From NCBI RefSeq assembly GCF_047228935.1, contig NZ_JBFEGG010000005.1:78753-142752 (forward strand): a stretch of DNA of 64,000 nucleotides, read 5' to 3'. Below the pieces are notes generated by a model. The model saw only the letters and a list, made by a program, of their open reading frames with translations, had not been told where the DNA came from and ran no database searches. This stretch comes from Ornithinibacillus sp047228935 (GTDB lineage Bacteria; Bacillota; Bacilli; Bacillales; Amphibacillaceae). Made by a program: the position numbers and the translations under genes. Within the stretch, counting starts at the first letter, position 1. Each line of letters begins with the position of its first letter. Positions 32,106-39,745 of this stretch are shown here, piece after piece.

Positions 32106-33896
32106 TTACAGTTTAAACACTTTTAATTCATTATTTAGTTGTTCCGCAATTTTCTCTAATTCTTCCGCACTGCTTGAAACTTCTTCCATGGAGCTTGAAG
32201 TTTGTTGTGCTGATGCTGCGGCTTGTTCAACACCTGCTGCAGATTCCTCAGATACTGCAGCGATTTCCTCAATTAAATTATTCATATCATTACTGTTATT
32301 AGCAATCTCTCGTAGGTTAGCAGAGATATCGGTAATCTTGTTTACCATTTCCGTTACAGAATTATGGATAGATGTAAAATTGTTTCCAGTTTCTTCGATT
32401 TGTGCAGTTCCTTCTTTAACTTCTGTATAACCACTATTTAGAGAGTTTACTACTTGTCCAGTTTCGCTTTGAATTTTTGAAACGATAGTTGTAATTTCCC
32501 CTACGGAACTAGCAACTTGCTCAGAAAGTTTACGAACTTCCTCTGCTACTACTGCAAACCCTTTACCGTGTTCTCCTGCTCTAGCAGCTTCAATCGCTGC
32601 GTTAAGAGAAAGAAGGTTAGTTTGATCTGCGATATCTTTAATTACAGAAACTAATTTAGAAATTGCTGCTGACTGTTTATCAAGCCCTCTAACCTTTTCA
32701 ACAGCCTCCGATACAATAGCATCAATTTGTTTCATTTGAACGACTGATGATTTCATTAATTCTTGACCTTCATTTGTTAATACTAGAACGCTTTGAGATG
32801 TACCTGCAATTTGTTCTCCGTTCTGTTCAGAAACCCGTACCTTTTGTACGAAATCGTTCATTTGCTCAGCTAGGTTTGATGCACTATTAGCTTGGTTTTC
32901 AGAACCGGTAGATAATTCTTCCATCGTAGAAGCGATTTGCTCATTACCTTCTTTCACTTCTTCCGCTGATTGGGATAATTCTTCACTTCTAGCAGAAAGT
33001 GTATTGGATGCTTCTGAAACTTTAAATAGTATACCTTGAATATTTTCTTTCATTTGATTCACAGCATTGGCAAGCTGTCCAATTTCATCTTTACCGTTAT
33101 AATCAACTGATTTAGCTAACATATTACCGTTAGCAACCTCTTTTGTTAATACGACAACTTTTTCTAAATTCGATGCAATTCGTTTACTTACTAGTAATAA
33201 AAGGACAACCCCTAAAAAAATTGCAACCGCATTTGACACGATTAATGTAGTTGTTCCTGCTTGAATACCTGATTTAGAACTTGTCACTACTTTTTGTTGG
33301 TCAGCAATTACCGTAGCCATTAATTGGTCTACAAGTTCTACTGTCTCCTGACGTAGTGAGGAAGAGCGAGTTCTAATTGATTGTGCCATATACTCCTGAT
33401 TATTGTTAACTGCATCAGAAATATCACCATAGAACATCTCATTGATTTTATTATCGTTCTCTGTAATCTGTTGGAATAAATCTTTTTGCTCATCTGTAAC
33501 TAGTGATGGCTCAATTTTAGCAATTAATTCATCAAATTGTACTTCATATTCTTTAAATGTATCAGCAAAGCGATCTTTACCAGATAGTAGGTAATCCGCA
33601 ATTTGAACATCCTTAATCTGGATTAACGCTGCTAAATCTGCCATATCATTTACACGAGAACTATACTGATCGATTGTTTCTACATCTTGTGAACTATTCT
33701 GGAGCTGTATGAAAATTAAAGTACTTGAAAATAAGAAAAGAACTACCGTAGCTAAAAATACTAGTAAATATTTACTACTGATTTTCATGTTTTGCAAATT
33801 AAAAAGAGAGCTAGATTTCATTTTCAATTTCGTTTTAGGTTCTCGTTGTTTCTTCTCTCTTTTTATCTTAGGTAACTTAATCTTTTTACTTTTCAT
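32106..33896 (-). CDS. Methyl-accepting chemotaxis protein
   Basis: 596 residues. A very basic N-terminal tail of about 35 residues (eight KxK/KK clusters), unusually long for an MCP, precedes membrane helix 1 (about 41-62). A four-helix-bundle sensor (about 65-215), helix 2 (about 217-240), HAMP (about 240-295) and the cytoplasmic signalling hairpin with the invariant tip around DQTNLLSLNAAIEAARAGE (about 426-444) follow. The C-terminal half is rich in Glu/Gln methylation-type heptads. Ligand unknown. It implies a motile host with CheA/CheW elsewhere. Confidence 0.93.
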   Translation of the reverse strand: MKSKKIKLPKIKREKKQREPKTKLKMKSSSLFNLQNMKISSKYLLVFLATVVLFLFSSTLIFIQLQNSSQDVETIDQYSSRVNDMADLAALIQIKDVQIADYLLSGKDRFADTFKEYEVQFDELIAKIEPSLVTDEQKDLFQQITENDNKINEMFYGDISDAVNNNQEYMAQSIRTRSSSLRQETVELVDQLMATVIADQQKVVTSSKSGIQAGTTTLIVSNAVAIFLGVVLLLLVSKRIASNLEKVVVLTKEVANGNMLAKSVDYNGKDEIGQLANAVNQMKENIQGILFKVSEASNTLSARSEELSQSAEEVKEGNEQIASTMEELSTGSENQANSASNLAEQMNDFVQKVRVSEQNGEQIAGTSQSVLVLTNEGQELMKSSVVQMKQIDAIVSEAVEKVRGLDKQSAAISKLVSVIKDIADQTNLLSLNAAIEAARAGEHGKGFAVVAEEVRKLSEQVASSVGEITTIVSKIQSETGQVVNSLNSGYTEVKEGTAQIEETGNNFTSIHNSVTEMVNKITDISANLREIANNSNDMNNLIEEIAAVSEESAAGVEQAAASAQQTSSSMEEVSSSAEELEKIAEQLNNELKVFKL

Positions 33897-34082
33897 AAAT
33901 ATGTATCCCCCATTTGTAGAATATGAAAGTATTTCTTTTTTTTATCGGTCTTATTATCTAATTCTAAAGTATTATTTGAAAATAATCGACAATTTTTTCC
34001 CGTGTTGAATAAATAATACTTTTCTAGTAAAATAGCAAACTGTGTGTTCGTTTAAGACTGATGAATGAATTGAGGTGACAAG

Positions 34083-34595
34083 ATGAATAAATCAGCATTT
34101 TTACAAGAAGAAAAAAATAAAGAAGAACTAAAAGAAGAACTAGATAATATTGAAATACAATTATTTCGCATGCAAAACAATATAAAAGAAATTGCCAAAA
34201 AATCGGAAGTAATCAGTATAGATCAAACACCACAAGACGAGTGGGTAGTCGTTTATGCTGATCGGGAACAAGATACATGGCAACTAATGCTTCATAGCTG
34301 CAAACGTCCATATCGTGGCAATTGGCATTCTGCACTACAAGCTGAACTTAAAGATGATAGTACCATTCATATTGCAGCTATCAAAGGTGAAGAAAATAAA
34401 GGGTATGGTTCGGTTTTGATGGAGCATTTAAAAGAAATGGCTAAAGAAGAAAATGTCCAGTATATTACTGGTGATTTAGTAAAAAGAGATTTCGACCATG
34501 TTGATAGATTACAACATTTCTATGAAAAGCATGATTTTGAAGTGAAAATTAATCATGAGAAGGAATTCGGAGAAATCGAGTGGAACGATGAATAG
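34083..34595 (+). CDS. GNAT-family N-acetyltransferase, putative
   Basis: 170 residues. An N-terminal coiled coil of about 40 residues (KNKEELKEELDNIEIQLFRM...) is followed by a compact GNAT-like domain: beta strands, then IHIAAIKGEENKGYGSVLMEH (about 98-118), where ENKGYGS resembles the acetyl-CoA pyrophosphate loop (Q/R-x-x-G-x-G/A), and a C-terminal LQHFYEKHDFEV motif typical of GNAT strand 6. Substrate unknown. The assignment rests on these two motifs. GAGGTGACAAG precedes the ATG. Confidence 0.7.
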   Translation: MNKSAFLQEEKNKEELKEELDNIEIQLFRMQNNIKEIAKKSEVISIDQTPQDEWVVVYADREQDTWQLMLHSCKRPYRGNWHSALQAELKDDSTIHIAAIKGEENKGYGSVLMEHLKEMAKEENVQYITGDLVKRDFDHVDRLQHFYEKHDFEVKINHEKEFGEIEWNDE

Positions 34596-34621
34596 ATAGA
34601 AGGCTGCTTTGTAAAAGTAAG

Positions 34622-34872
34622 TCTTATTTTTTTTGTTCCTCTAAACCATTAATGCTGATTTCGAGTTGAAAAAGGTAACAGAAAGAGTGTTTCTAATCCG
34701 TAATTTGCTTCAATATAAGAAAACAGGTAACAGATAAGGCTCTTCTAAGACAGAAAAGTTGCCAAGGCAAGGGGAAAGGTAACAGAGATCAAGTCTCTTT
34801 GCTCCAATTTTTTCATTAAAGCGGAAAAAGGTAACAAACTCTTAGATCAAACTCCTTCACTCCAATAAAAAA
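34622..34872. repeat. Diverged tandem array, exact 52-nt period
   Basis: GGTAACA begins at 34674, 34726, 34778 and 34830, exactly 52 nt apart each time. A further weaker unit precedes it (CTAAACC at 34641 against CTAATCC at 34693, again 52 nt). The remainder of each unit is poorly conserved, though later units share CTCCAAT. The array fills the gap between convergent GNAT and amidase genes. Confidence 0.75.
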
Positions 34873-34892
34873 GCAACCCAATAATGGATTGC
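34867..34892 (-). terminator. Terminator of the amidase operon
   Basis: On the minus strand GGCAATCC, a 6-nt loop and GGGTTGC form a stem with a short mismatch, followed by TTTTTTATT. Confidence 0.65.
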
Positions 34893-34900
34893 CTTCATAA

Positions 34901-36337
34901 CTATTTTAATTGAGGTGCTTTTCGGTGTTTGGTAGCTTGTTCATATGCATAAGCTAATTCAATTAATTCTGCCTCGGTAAAGGCGAGACCAGTAAAGGTA
35001 ATTCCTACAGGTTTTCCCTCTTTTGTATACCCACAAGGAGCTGTAATCGACGGATACCCTGCCTTCGCGGCGATACCTGCACCATAATTATTGTTAAACA
35101 ATAGTGCATCTAAGTTATGCTCTTCCATCGCTTTATCAATTCCTTCAGCTTGTGAAAGTCTGATATCCTCTAATCTATCTTGTAAATACTCTGTTTCTGT
35201 TAATCTCCCAGTTTTAGATTCGGAGTCTAGCAGTATTTTCTGACCATATTTCAATGCGGTTTCTGCATGCTGTTGATTATACTGAATAACATCTAGTAAA
35301 TTATGAACCGGTACACGCTGGTCTACATTTTTTAAATAAGCGTTTAGACCGTTTTTAAATTCGTGGATCATAACGGTTATATTCGGGAATTTAGTAGGTA
35401 AGTTTACTTGGTCTACAATGGTTGCCCCAAGCTTTTCTAAATCTTGTAATGCCTTTTCTACTATATGTAGTTCTTCCTCTGGTAACCCTTCTAGATAGTT
35501 ACGCGAAACACCAAGGCGCTTACCTTTTAATCCATCTTCATTTAAATACTCTAGATAATCGGTTATACGATCGGGATTGGTCGATGTTGCAGGATCTTCA
35601 CTATCTAACGCTGTTAATGCTCCAAGTAATAAAGCGGCATCTGAAACCGTTCTTGTCATGGGACCTGCTGTATCTTGTGAACTAGAAATCGGGATAATTC
35701 CAGTGCGACTAATTAAGCCAACGGTCGGTTTTATCCCTACAAGAGAATTGCTACTAGCTGGACTTAAGATAGAACCACTCGTTTCTGTTCCAATACCTAA
35801 TGGAGCAAAGCTAGCAGCAATAGCAGCACCAGTACCGGCACTTGATCCACCTACATCGAATTTACCTGGACCATATGGATTTAATACCTGTCCACCTCTT
35901 GAACTGTAACCATTTGGCATCCCAACTGCCATGAAGTTTGCCCATTCGGTAAGGTTCGTTTTACCAAGTATAATAGCTCCTGCATCTCGTAATTGTTTTA
36001 CTAAGAAGGCATCCTCTTTCGCATAATGATCGGCTAGAGCAATCGATCCTGCTGTTGTGTGCATTTTGTCATTTGTATCGATATTATCTTTTATTAATAC
36101 GGGAATACCATGCAATGGACCACGAGAGCCTTTTATTTTCCGCTCAAGGTCAAGTGATTCTGCTATAAATAAAGCATCAGGATTAATCTCTGCAATGGCA
36201 TTAAGTTTCGGACCATTTTGATTGTAATTCGAAATTTGCTCTAAAAAAGCTAACGTGATTTCCTTAGCAGTTAGCTCTCCACTTGCCATGTCCGCTTGTA
36301 ATTCTAGTACCGTTTTTTCAATAATATGCTTTGTCAT
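34901..36337 (-). CDS. Amidase-signature family enzyme
   Basis: 478 residues from the chosen start. Amidase-signature catalytic triad: Lys in HGIPVLIKDNID (about 82), the cis-Ser region GGSSAGTGAA (about 167-176) and the nucleophile Ser in GTETSGSILSPAS (about 185-197). It is a stand-alone amidase, not GatA, because gatB/gatC are absent and the C-terminal region resembles peptide amidases or aryl-acylamidases. The substrate is unknown. ATG 36337 has GGGGGA 6 nt upstream; the frame opens at 36358. It lies 32 nt downstream of the DUF899-VOC gene. Confidence 0.88.
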   Translation of the reverse strand: MTKHIIEKTVLELQADMASGELTAKEITLAFLEQISNYNQNGPKLNAIAEINPDALFIAESLDLERKIKGSRGPLHGIPVLIKDNIDTNDKMHTTAGSIALADHYAKEDAFLVKQLRDAGAIILGKTNLTEWANFMAVGMPNGYSSRGGQVLNPYGPGKFDVGGSSAGTGAAIAASFAPLGIGTETSGSILSPASSNSLVGIKPTVGLISRTGIIPISSSQDTAGPMTRTVSDAALLLGALTALDSEDPATSTNPDRITDYLEYLNEDGLKGKRLGVSRNYLEGLPEEELHIVEKALQDLEKLGATIVDQVNLPTKFPNITVMIHEFKNGLNAYLKNVDQRVPVHNLLDVIQYNQQHAETALKYGQKILLDSESKTGRLTETEYLQDRLEDIRLSQAEGIDKAMEEHNLDALLFNNNYGAGIAAKAGYPSITAPCGYTKEGKPVGITFTGLAFTEAELIELAYAYEQATKHRKAPQLK

Positions 36338-36369
36338 GATAGTTCCCCCTTTTAACAAAGTATAACATT

Positions 36370-37269
36370 TTAAGCCTGTTCAAATAGATGAAAATATAAC
36401 CCATAAGGATCTGCCATCATAAGGCTTTTCTCATTATATTCTTTTGTTATCGTACAGCCATTTGCTAATAAGCGTTCTTTAGATGCATCAAAATCTTTTG
36501 CGGCAAGCTCAAAAAAGACTTTATTTTCCGGATTTTCTTCTATATAAAAATTTTGGCCACCAAAGGTGAGTTTTGCTTCAGTGTCATTGGAATACACCTT
36601 TGACATCCCTAAAATATTCGTATAGAATTCAACAGCTTCTGGTTGGTTGATTACTTGAATAGCAATATTATTAGTTAAATCATAATCGGAGTTTTTATTA
36701 ATTTTTCGCTTCGGTTGGTAGCCTTTTTGACCTGAAGGAAGTAAGTCAAATAAATACCACACCGAGCAAAATTCATCCCCAGGGCCAAATGGTGCATCGG
36801 CAACATGATAGATTCTTCCGTCGGCATCCTTTTGAAAAGTAGAAACGCCAGGATATTGGTAACCATCTTTAGAAAAGCCTAAGTCTTCTTTAAACGTTGT
36901 CCCTTTAGTAGAAATAAGTGGGAATTGCCATTTGCGCTCTGCAGCAAAGGCGTCTTGTATTTCAGGTGAGTCGGGAGTAGCTACGACAAATCCAGCTTTT
37001 TCGATTATATAGTGGTAAATACCATTAAACCCATCTGCCCACATCGTGCAATAAGAGCAGGATTTCCCCATGTTTTGGATCACGATTAATTCGTCCTTGT
37101 CGCCGAATAAATCAAGTAAACTAACTTCCTGATTCATAGAATCTAGGAATTGATAGTTTTCTACTTCATTACGAGGAACGGATTTACGCAACTCCATTAA
37201 TTTTATTTTCTTTTTATGAATTTCCTTTTCTAACGCTTTAATTTCTAATGATAAATCAGTAGTTTTCAT
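36370..37269 (-). CDS. Fusion of a DUF899 thioredoxin-like domain with a VOC/glyoxalase domain
   Basis: 299 residues in two parts. Residues about 1-185: a DUF899-type thioredoxin-like domain with an N-terminal coiled coil (about 5-30), the motif GKSCSYCTMWADGFNG (CxxC, about 68-83) and PFGPGDEFCSVW. Residues about 195-299: a VOC domain starting IAIQVINQPEAVEFYTNILGMSKV and ending DPYGLYFHLFEQ, typical of glyoxalase/bleomycin-resistance folds. DUF899 proteins are uncharacterised; the CxxC suggests thiol redox chemistry. The gene lies 6 nt after a stand-alone VOC gene, so both are probably one unit. Confidence 0.82.
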   Translation of the reverse strand: MKTTDLSLEIKALEKEIHKKKIKLMELRKSVPRNEVENYQFLDSMNQEVSLLDLFGDKDELIVIQNMGKSCSYCTMWADGFNGIYHYIIEKAGFVVATPDSPEIQDAFAAERKWQFPLISTKGTTFKEDLGFSKDGYQYPGVSTFQKDADGRIYHVADAPFGPGDEFCSVWYLFDLLPSGQKGYQPKRKINKNSDYDLTNNIAIQVINQPEAVEFYTNILGMSKVYSNDTEAKLTFGGQNFYIEENPENKVFFELAAKDFDASKERLLANGCTITKEYNEKSLMMADPYGLYFHLFEQA

Positions 37270-37275
37270 AACAAT

Positions 37276-37638
37276 CTACTCCTTTTCAATAAATTCTACA
37301 ATTTCAATTTGGTTTCTAGAATAATCTTCTATGACAAAATAGTATCCTGGTGGACATGGTTTAGGTTCATCAAAAATCATCGTAACTCCTTTGTCTTGAA
37401 GTCGTTTAAAGTCCCCTTGGATATTGCTAGATTGAATCGCAAGTAATACGTTAGAGCTAGTGGATGGATTAGTATCATCAGATTTTTCTAATATAAAAGG
37501 TACACCGTTATGCTCTAAACTCATAATGTTATCTCCATATTTTTTTCCAACGTTAAAATCAAGAATTTCTGTATAAAATTCCACTCCTTTTGCCATATCG
37601 TTTACTTTTACAGTAAGTACACAAACTTGATTTAACAT
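37276..37638 (-). CDS. VOC family protein (glyoxalase/bleomycin-resistance superfamily)
   Basis: 120 residues, one VOC unit: VCVLTVKVNDMAKGVEFYTEIL (about 5-26), the central NGVPFILEKSDD and the C-terminal DYSRNQIEIVEFIE with the metal-ligand glutamate. Members are dimeric metal enzymes or binding proteins; the ligand is unknown. GAGGAACCTCATG-type ribosome site (GGAGG) in front. It leads the VOC, DUF899-VOC, amidase run and is preceded by an AraC-type regulator on the same strand. Confidence 0.85.
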   Translation of the reverse strand: MLNQVCVLTVKVNDMAKGVEFYTEILDFNVGKKYGDNIMSLEHNGVPFILEKSDDTNPSTSSNVLLAIQSSNIQGDFKRLQDKGVTMIFDEPKPCPPGYYFVIEDYSRNQIEIVEFIEKE

Positions 37639-37689
37639 GAGGTTCCTCCAAAATAGTGTATTTTTTACACTTTAACATGAAGTTTTGAT

Positions 37690-38472
37690 TTATTTTTCTT
37701 CTAGTTTGCTTTTTTTCGTATCAAAAAGGAGCTTCGGTAAATTAATGAGAATTGGTGGGTCAAATGGGAGTGGTTCTCTTAATGTTACCTCTGTGAAAGA
37801 ATACGCATGAAGTTCTGTATCAATCGGTTCTTTTGCAATTCCTCGTAATGCCCTTGATAATACGAAATAGTTTTTTGGGTTCAGACTTTTCGTTATCGCA
37901 GCAGCAAGGACATAATATTTCCCCTTTGGCACATTAGAAAATGTGCAGCTTGTCTGATTTTGGTTAATAGCTGTCCCGACAATAGGAGCTTGATCGGGTA
38001 TTGGTCTTGGAAAAAGTCCGACAAAAATTAGACCTTTAAAATTAGGTGGAACCACAACATTACACGTAACGGAGGGTGATAATACTTCTAGAGGTTGTAA
38101 TACGGTTTCGATGTCATAATCATTTATGAAACGGTGTAAGGTGTTAATGTTTTTTTGAAACTGTTTAGGTGATAATCCTACAAATTGTTTAAATTTAGAA
38201 CTAAACGTACCAGTGCTTCTAAAGCCAACTCTTAGCACTGCTCTTAAGATAGAATCAGAGGGATTGACTAAAGATTCCTTCCCAGCCTCAATTCGTAATG
38301 CGGATAAATAATGACGAGGTGGAACACCAGTCACTTCTTTAAACACTCTACTAAAATGACAGGGACTATACCCAACTAGTTGGGCTAGTTGTTCCGATGT
38401 AATATCTTCTTCTAAATGATTTTTCATATATTCAATTGTCTGTATGATAATTCTCTTTTTCTCATTGGACAT
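37690..38472 (-). CDS. AraC-family transcriptional regulator
   Basis: 260 residues with the two helix-turn-helix units at the N-terminus (about 5-100): ITSEQLAQLVGYSPCHFSRVFKEVTG and LRVGFRSTGTFSSKFKQFVGLSPKQFQ. The C-terminal part (about 115-255) is a beta-rich domain of unknown ligand. This reversed order is common in small Bacillus regulators. ATG 38472 has AAGGTG 6 nt upstream; a GTG at 38481 is part of that site. It is likely to regulate the VOC/DUF899-VOC/amidase genes 52 nt downstream. Confidence 0.87.
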   Translation of the reverse strand: MSNEKKRIIIQTIEYMKNHLEEDITSEQLAQLVGYSPCHFSRVFKEVTGVPPRHYLSALRIEAGKESLVNPSDSILRAVLRVGFRSTGTFSSKFKQFVGLSPKQFQKNINTLHRFINDYDIETVLQPLEVLSPSVTCNVVVPPNFKGLIFVGLFPRPIPDQAPIVGTAINQNQTSCTFSNVPKGKYYVLAAAITKSLNPKNYFVLSRALRGIAKEPIDTELHAYSFTEVTLREPLPFDPPILINLPKLLFDTKKSKLEEK

Positions 38473-38609
38473 AGTGATCACCTTATAACTTTCTGTACGT
38501 TAATTAATTCGACGCGGTTTTCTATAATACCTTTTCCAATCAGGAAATTTTTTCTATGAAAATGGATATGTTAAAATAGTATATATTTCTACATAAAGGA
38601 GTGATAATT

Positions 38610-39434
38610 ATGGAATATGTAACATTAAATAATGGTTTACAAATGCCTAAACTGGGCTTTGGGGTTTGGAAGGTATCAGACGATGAAGCGGAAAAAGCTG
38701 TTAAAGAAGCTATTAAAGTCGGATATCGCTCTATTGACACTGCGATGATTTACAAAAATGAAGAGGGTGTAGGCCGAGCGATTGCTAACTCTGGTGTTCC
38801 GCGTGAAGAGCTATTTATCACAACAAAGGTTTGGAACTCGGACCAAGGCTATGAAAATACACTTAAAGCATTTGACGCTAGCTTGGAAAGATTAGGTCTT
38901 GATTATGTAGATTTATATTTGATTCATTGGCCACTGCCAAATGATGATTTATATGTGGAAACATATAAGGCATTAGAAAAGCTATACAAGGATGGTAAAG
39001 TGAAAGCTATCGGTGTATGTAATTTCAACATTGATCACTTACAACGTCTATTAGATGAGTGTGAAGTTGTGCCAGTTCTTAACCAAGTAGAATGTCATCC
39101 ATATTTACAACAGCCAGAATTAAAGGCTTTCTGTAAGGAAAACGGCATTTTTGTTGAAGCTTGGAGCCCGTTAATGAATGGTAAAGAAGTTTTAGAAAAT
39201 GAAGTAATTAAGGAAATTGCAGATGCACATGGAAAAACACCAGCTCAAGTTATCCTTCGTTGGCACTTACAATATGACAATATCGTAATTCCGAAATCTG
39301 TAACACCTTCTCGAATTGCAGAAAACTTTAATCTGTTTGATTTTGAGTTAAGTGATGAGGATATGAAGAAAATAGAGGGCTTAAATAAAAATTACAGAAG
39401 CGGTGCAGACCCTGCAGAGTTTCATATGAAATAA
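38610..39434 (+). CDS. Aldo/keto reductase
   Basis: 274 residues, TIM barrel, NADPH-dependent reduction of aldehydes/ketones such as methylglyoxal. The tetrad is complete: Asp and Tyr in SIDTAMIYKNEEG (about 44-56), Lys in ITTKVWN (about 76) and His in LIHWPLP (about 108); the cofactor site IPKSVTPSRIAENFNLF (about 231-247) is present. It resembles YtbE/YvgN. Start choice: GTG 38601 opens the frame, but AAAGGAG sits 8 nt before ATG 38610. It stands divergent from the AraC gene. Confidence 0.92.
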   Translation: MEYVTLNNGLQMPKLGFGVWKVSDDEAEKAVKEAIKVGYRSIDTAMIYKNEEGVGRAIANSGVPREELFITTKVWNSDQGYENTLKAFDASLERLGLDYVDLYLIHWPLPNDDLYVETYKALEKLYKDGKVKAIGVCNFNIDHLQRLLDECEVVPVLNQVECHPYLQQPELKAFCKENGIFVEAWSPLMNGKEVLENEVIKEIADAHGKTPAQVILRWHLQYDNIVIPKSVTPSRIAENFNLFDFELSDEDMKKIEGLNKNYRSGADPAEFHMK

Positions 39435-39440
39435 TACATC

Positions 39441-39480
39441 GAGAGATGCAAAAGGATAAAGTCCTATGCATCTCTTTTCT
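39441..39480 (+). terminator. Terminator of the aldo/keto reductase gene
   Basis: GAGAGATGCA (39441-39450) pairs with TGCATCTC (39467-39474) with an inner AGGA/TCCT helix; tail TTTTCTTTTG. Confidence 0.8.
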
Positions 39481-39581
39481 TTTGCAGTTTAACTGGATTT
39501 ATTTGAATATAATGCACTGGATTGTCAGAATCGTAGATAAAATATTTAAAAAATAATGATAACCTTTTTGTGGAAATGTAG

Positions 39582-39587
39582 TATACT
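39582..39587 (+). promoter_or_regulatory. Possible -10 box for the rsgA leader transcript
   Basis: TATACT lies 46 nt before the leader ORF; no good -35 box is visible (ATAACC at the 17-nt distance). Confidence 0.35.
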
Positions 39588-39633
39588 AGAAAAGAATAAC
39601 TTGGTTCATCCATTTTAAAAGGAGTGATGTTTT

Positions 39634-39705
39634 ATGAGAGAAATGAAGCTAACATCAGCATTAAAACTTAATAAAACTTTTAAACTGGAGGAACGATCGG
39701 CGTAA
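39634..39705 (+). CDS. Leader peptide upstream of rsgA (23 residues)
   Basis: ATG at 39634 has AAAAGGAG 10 nt upstream, a strong ribosome site. The frame codes for 23 residues, MREMKLTSALKLNKT followed by FKLEERSA, and stops at TAA 39703-39705. Codons 18-21 (CTG GAG GAA CGA) form the left arm of a hairpin whose right arm can instead cover the rsgA ribosome site. The geometry is that of translational attenuators. The peptide has basic and hydrophobic residues and no obvious run of one amino acid. Confidence 0.65.
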   Translation: MREMKLTSALKLNKTFKLEERSA

Positions 39706-39740
39706 AAAGTTCGTTTCCTCCGCTAAATTCAAGGAGGAAA
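39687..39740 (+). promoter_or_regulatory. Two mutually exclusive hairpins controlling the rsgA ribosome site
   Basis: S1 GGAGGAACGA (39687-39696, inside the leader ORF) pairs with S2 TCGTTTCCTCC (39711-39721, one bulged T). S2 can instead pair with S3 GGAGGAAA (39733-39740), which contains the rsgA Shine-Dalgarno AAGGAGG (39731-39737), by eight perfect base pairs. Only one pairing is possible at a time. Confidence 0.7.
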
Positions 39741-39745
39741 AATAT

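Noticed and set aside
34622..34872. CRISPR array
   Set aside because: The constant part is only about 7-10 nt within 52-nt units, the rest is diverged repeat and not unique spacer, and there are no cas genes.
34901..36337. GatA subunit of Glu-tRNA amidotransferase
   Set aside because: No gatB or gatC next to it, and the end of the protein resembles stand-alone amidases.
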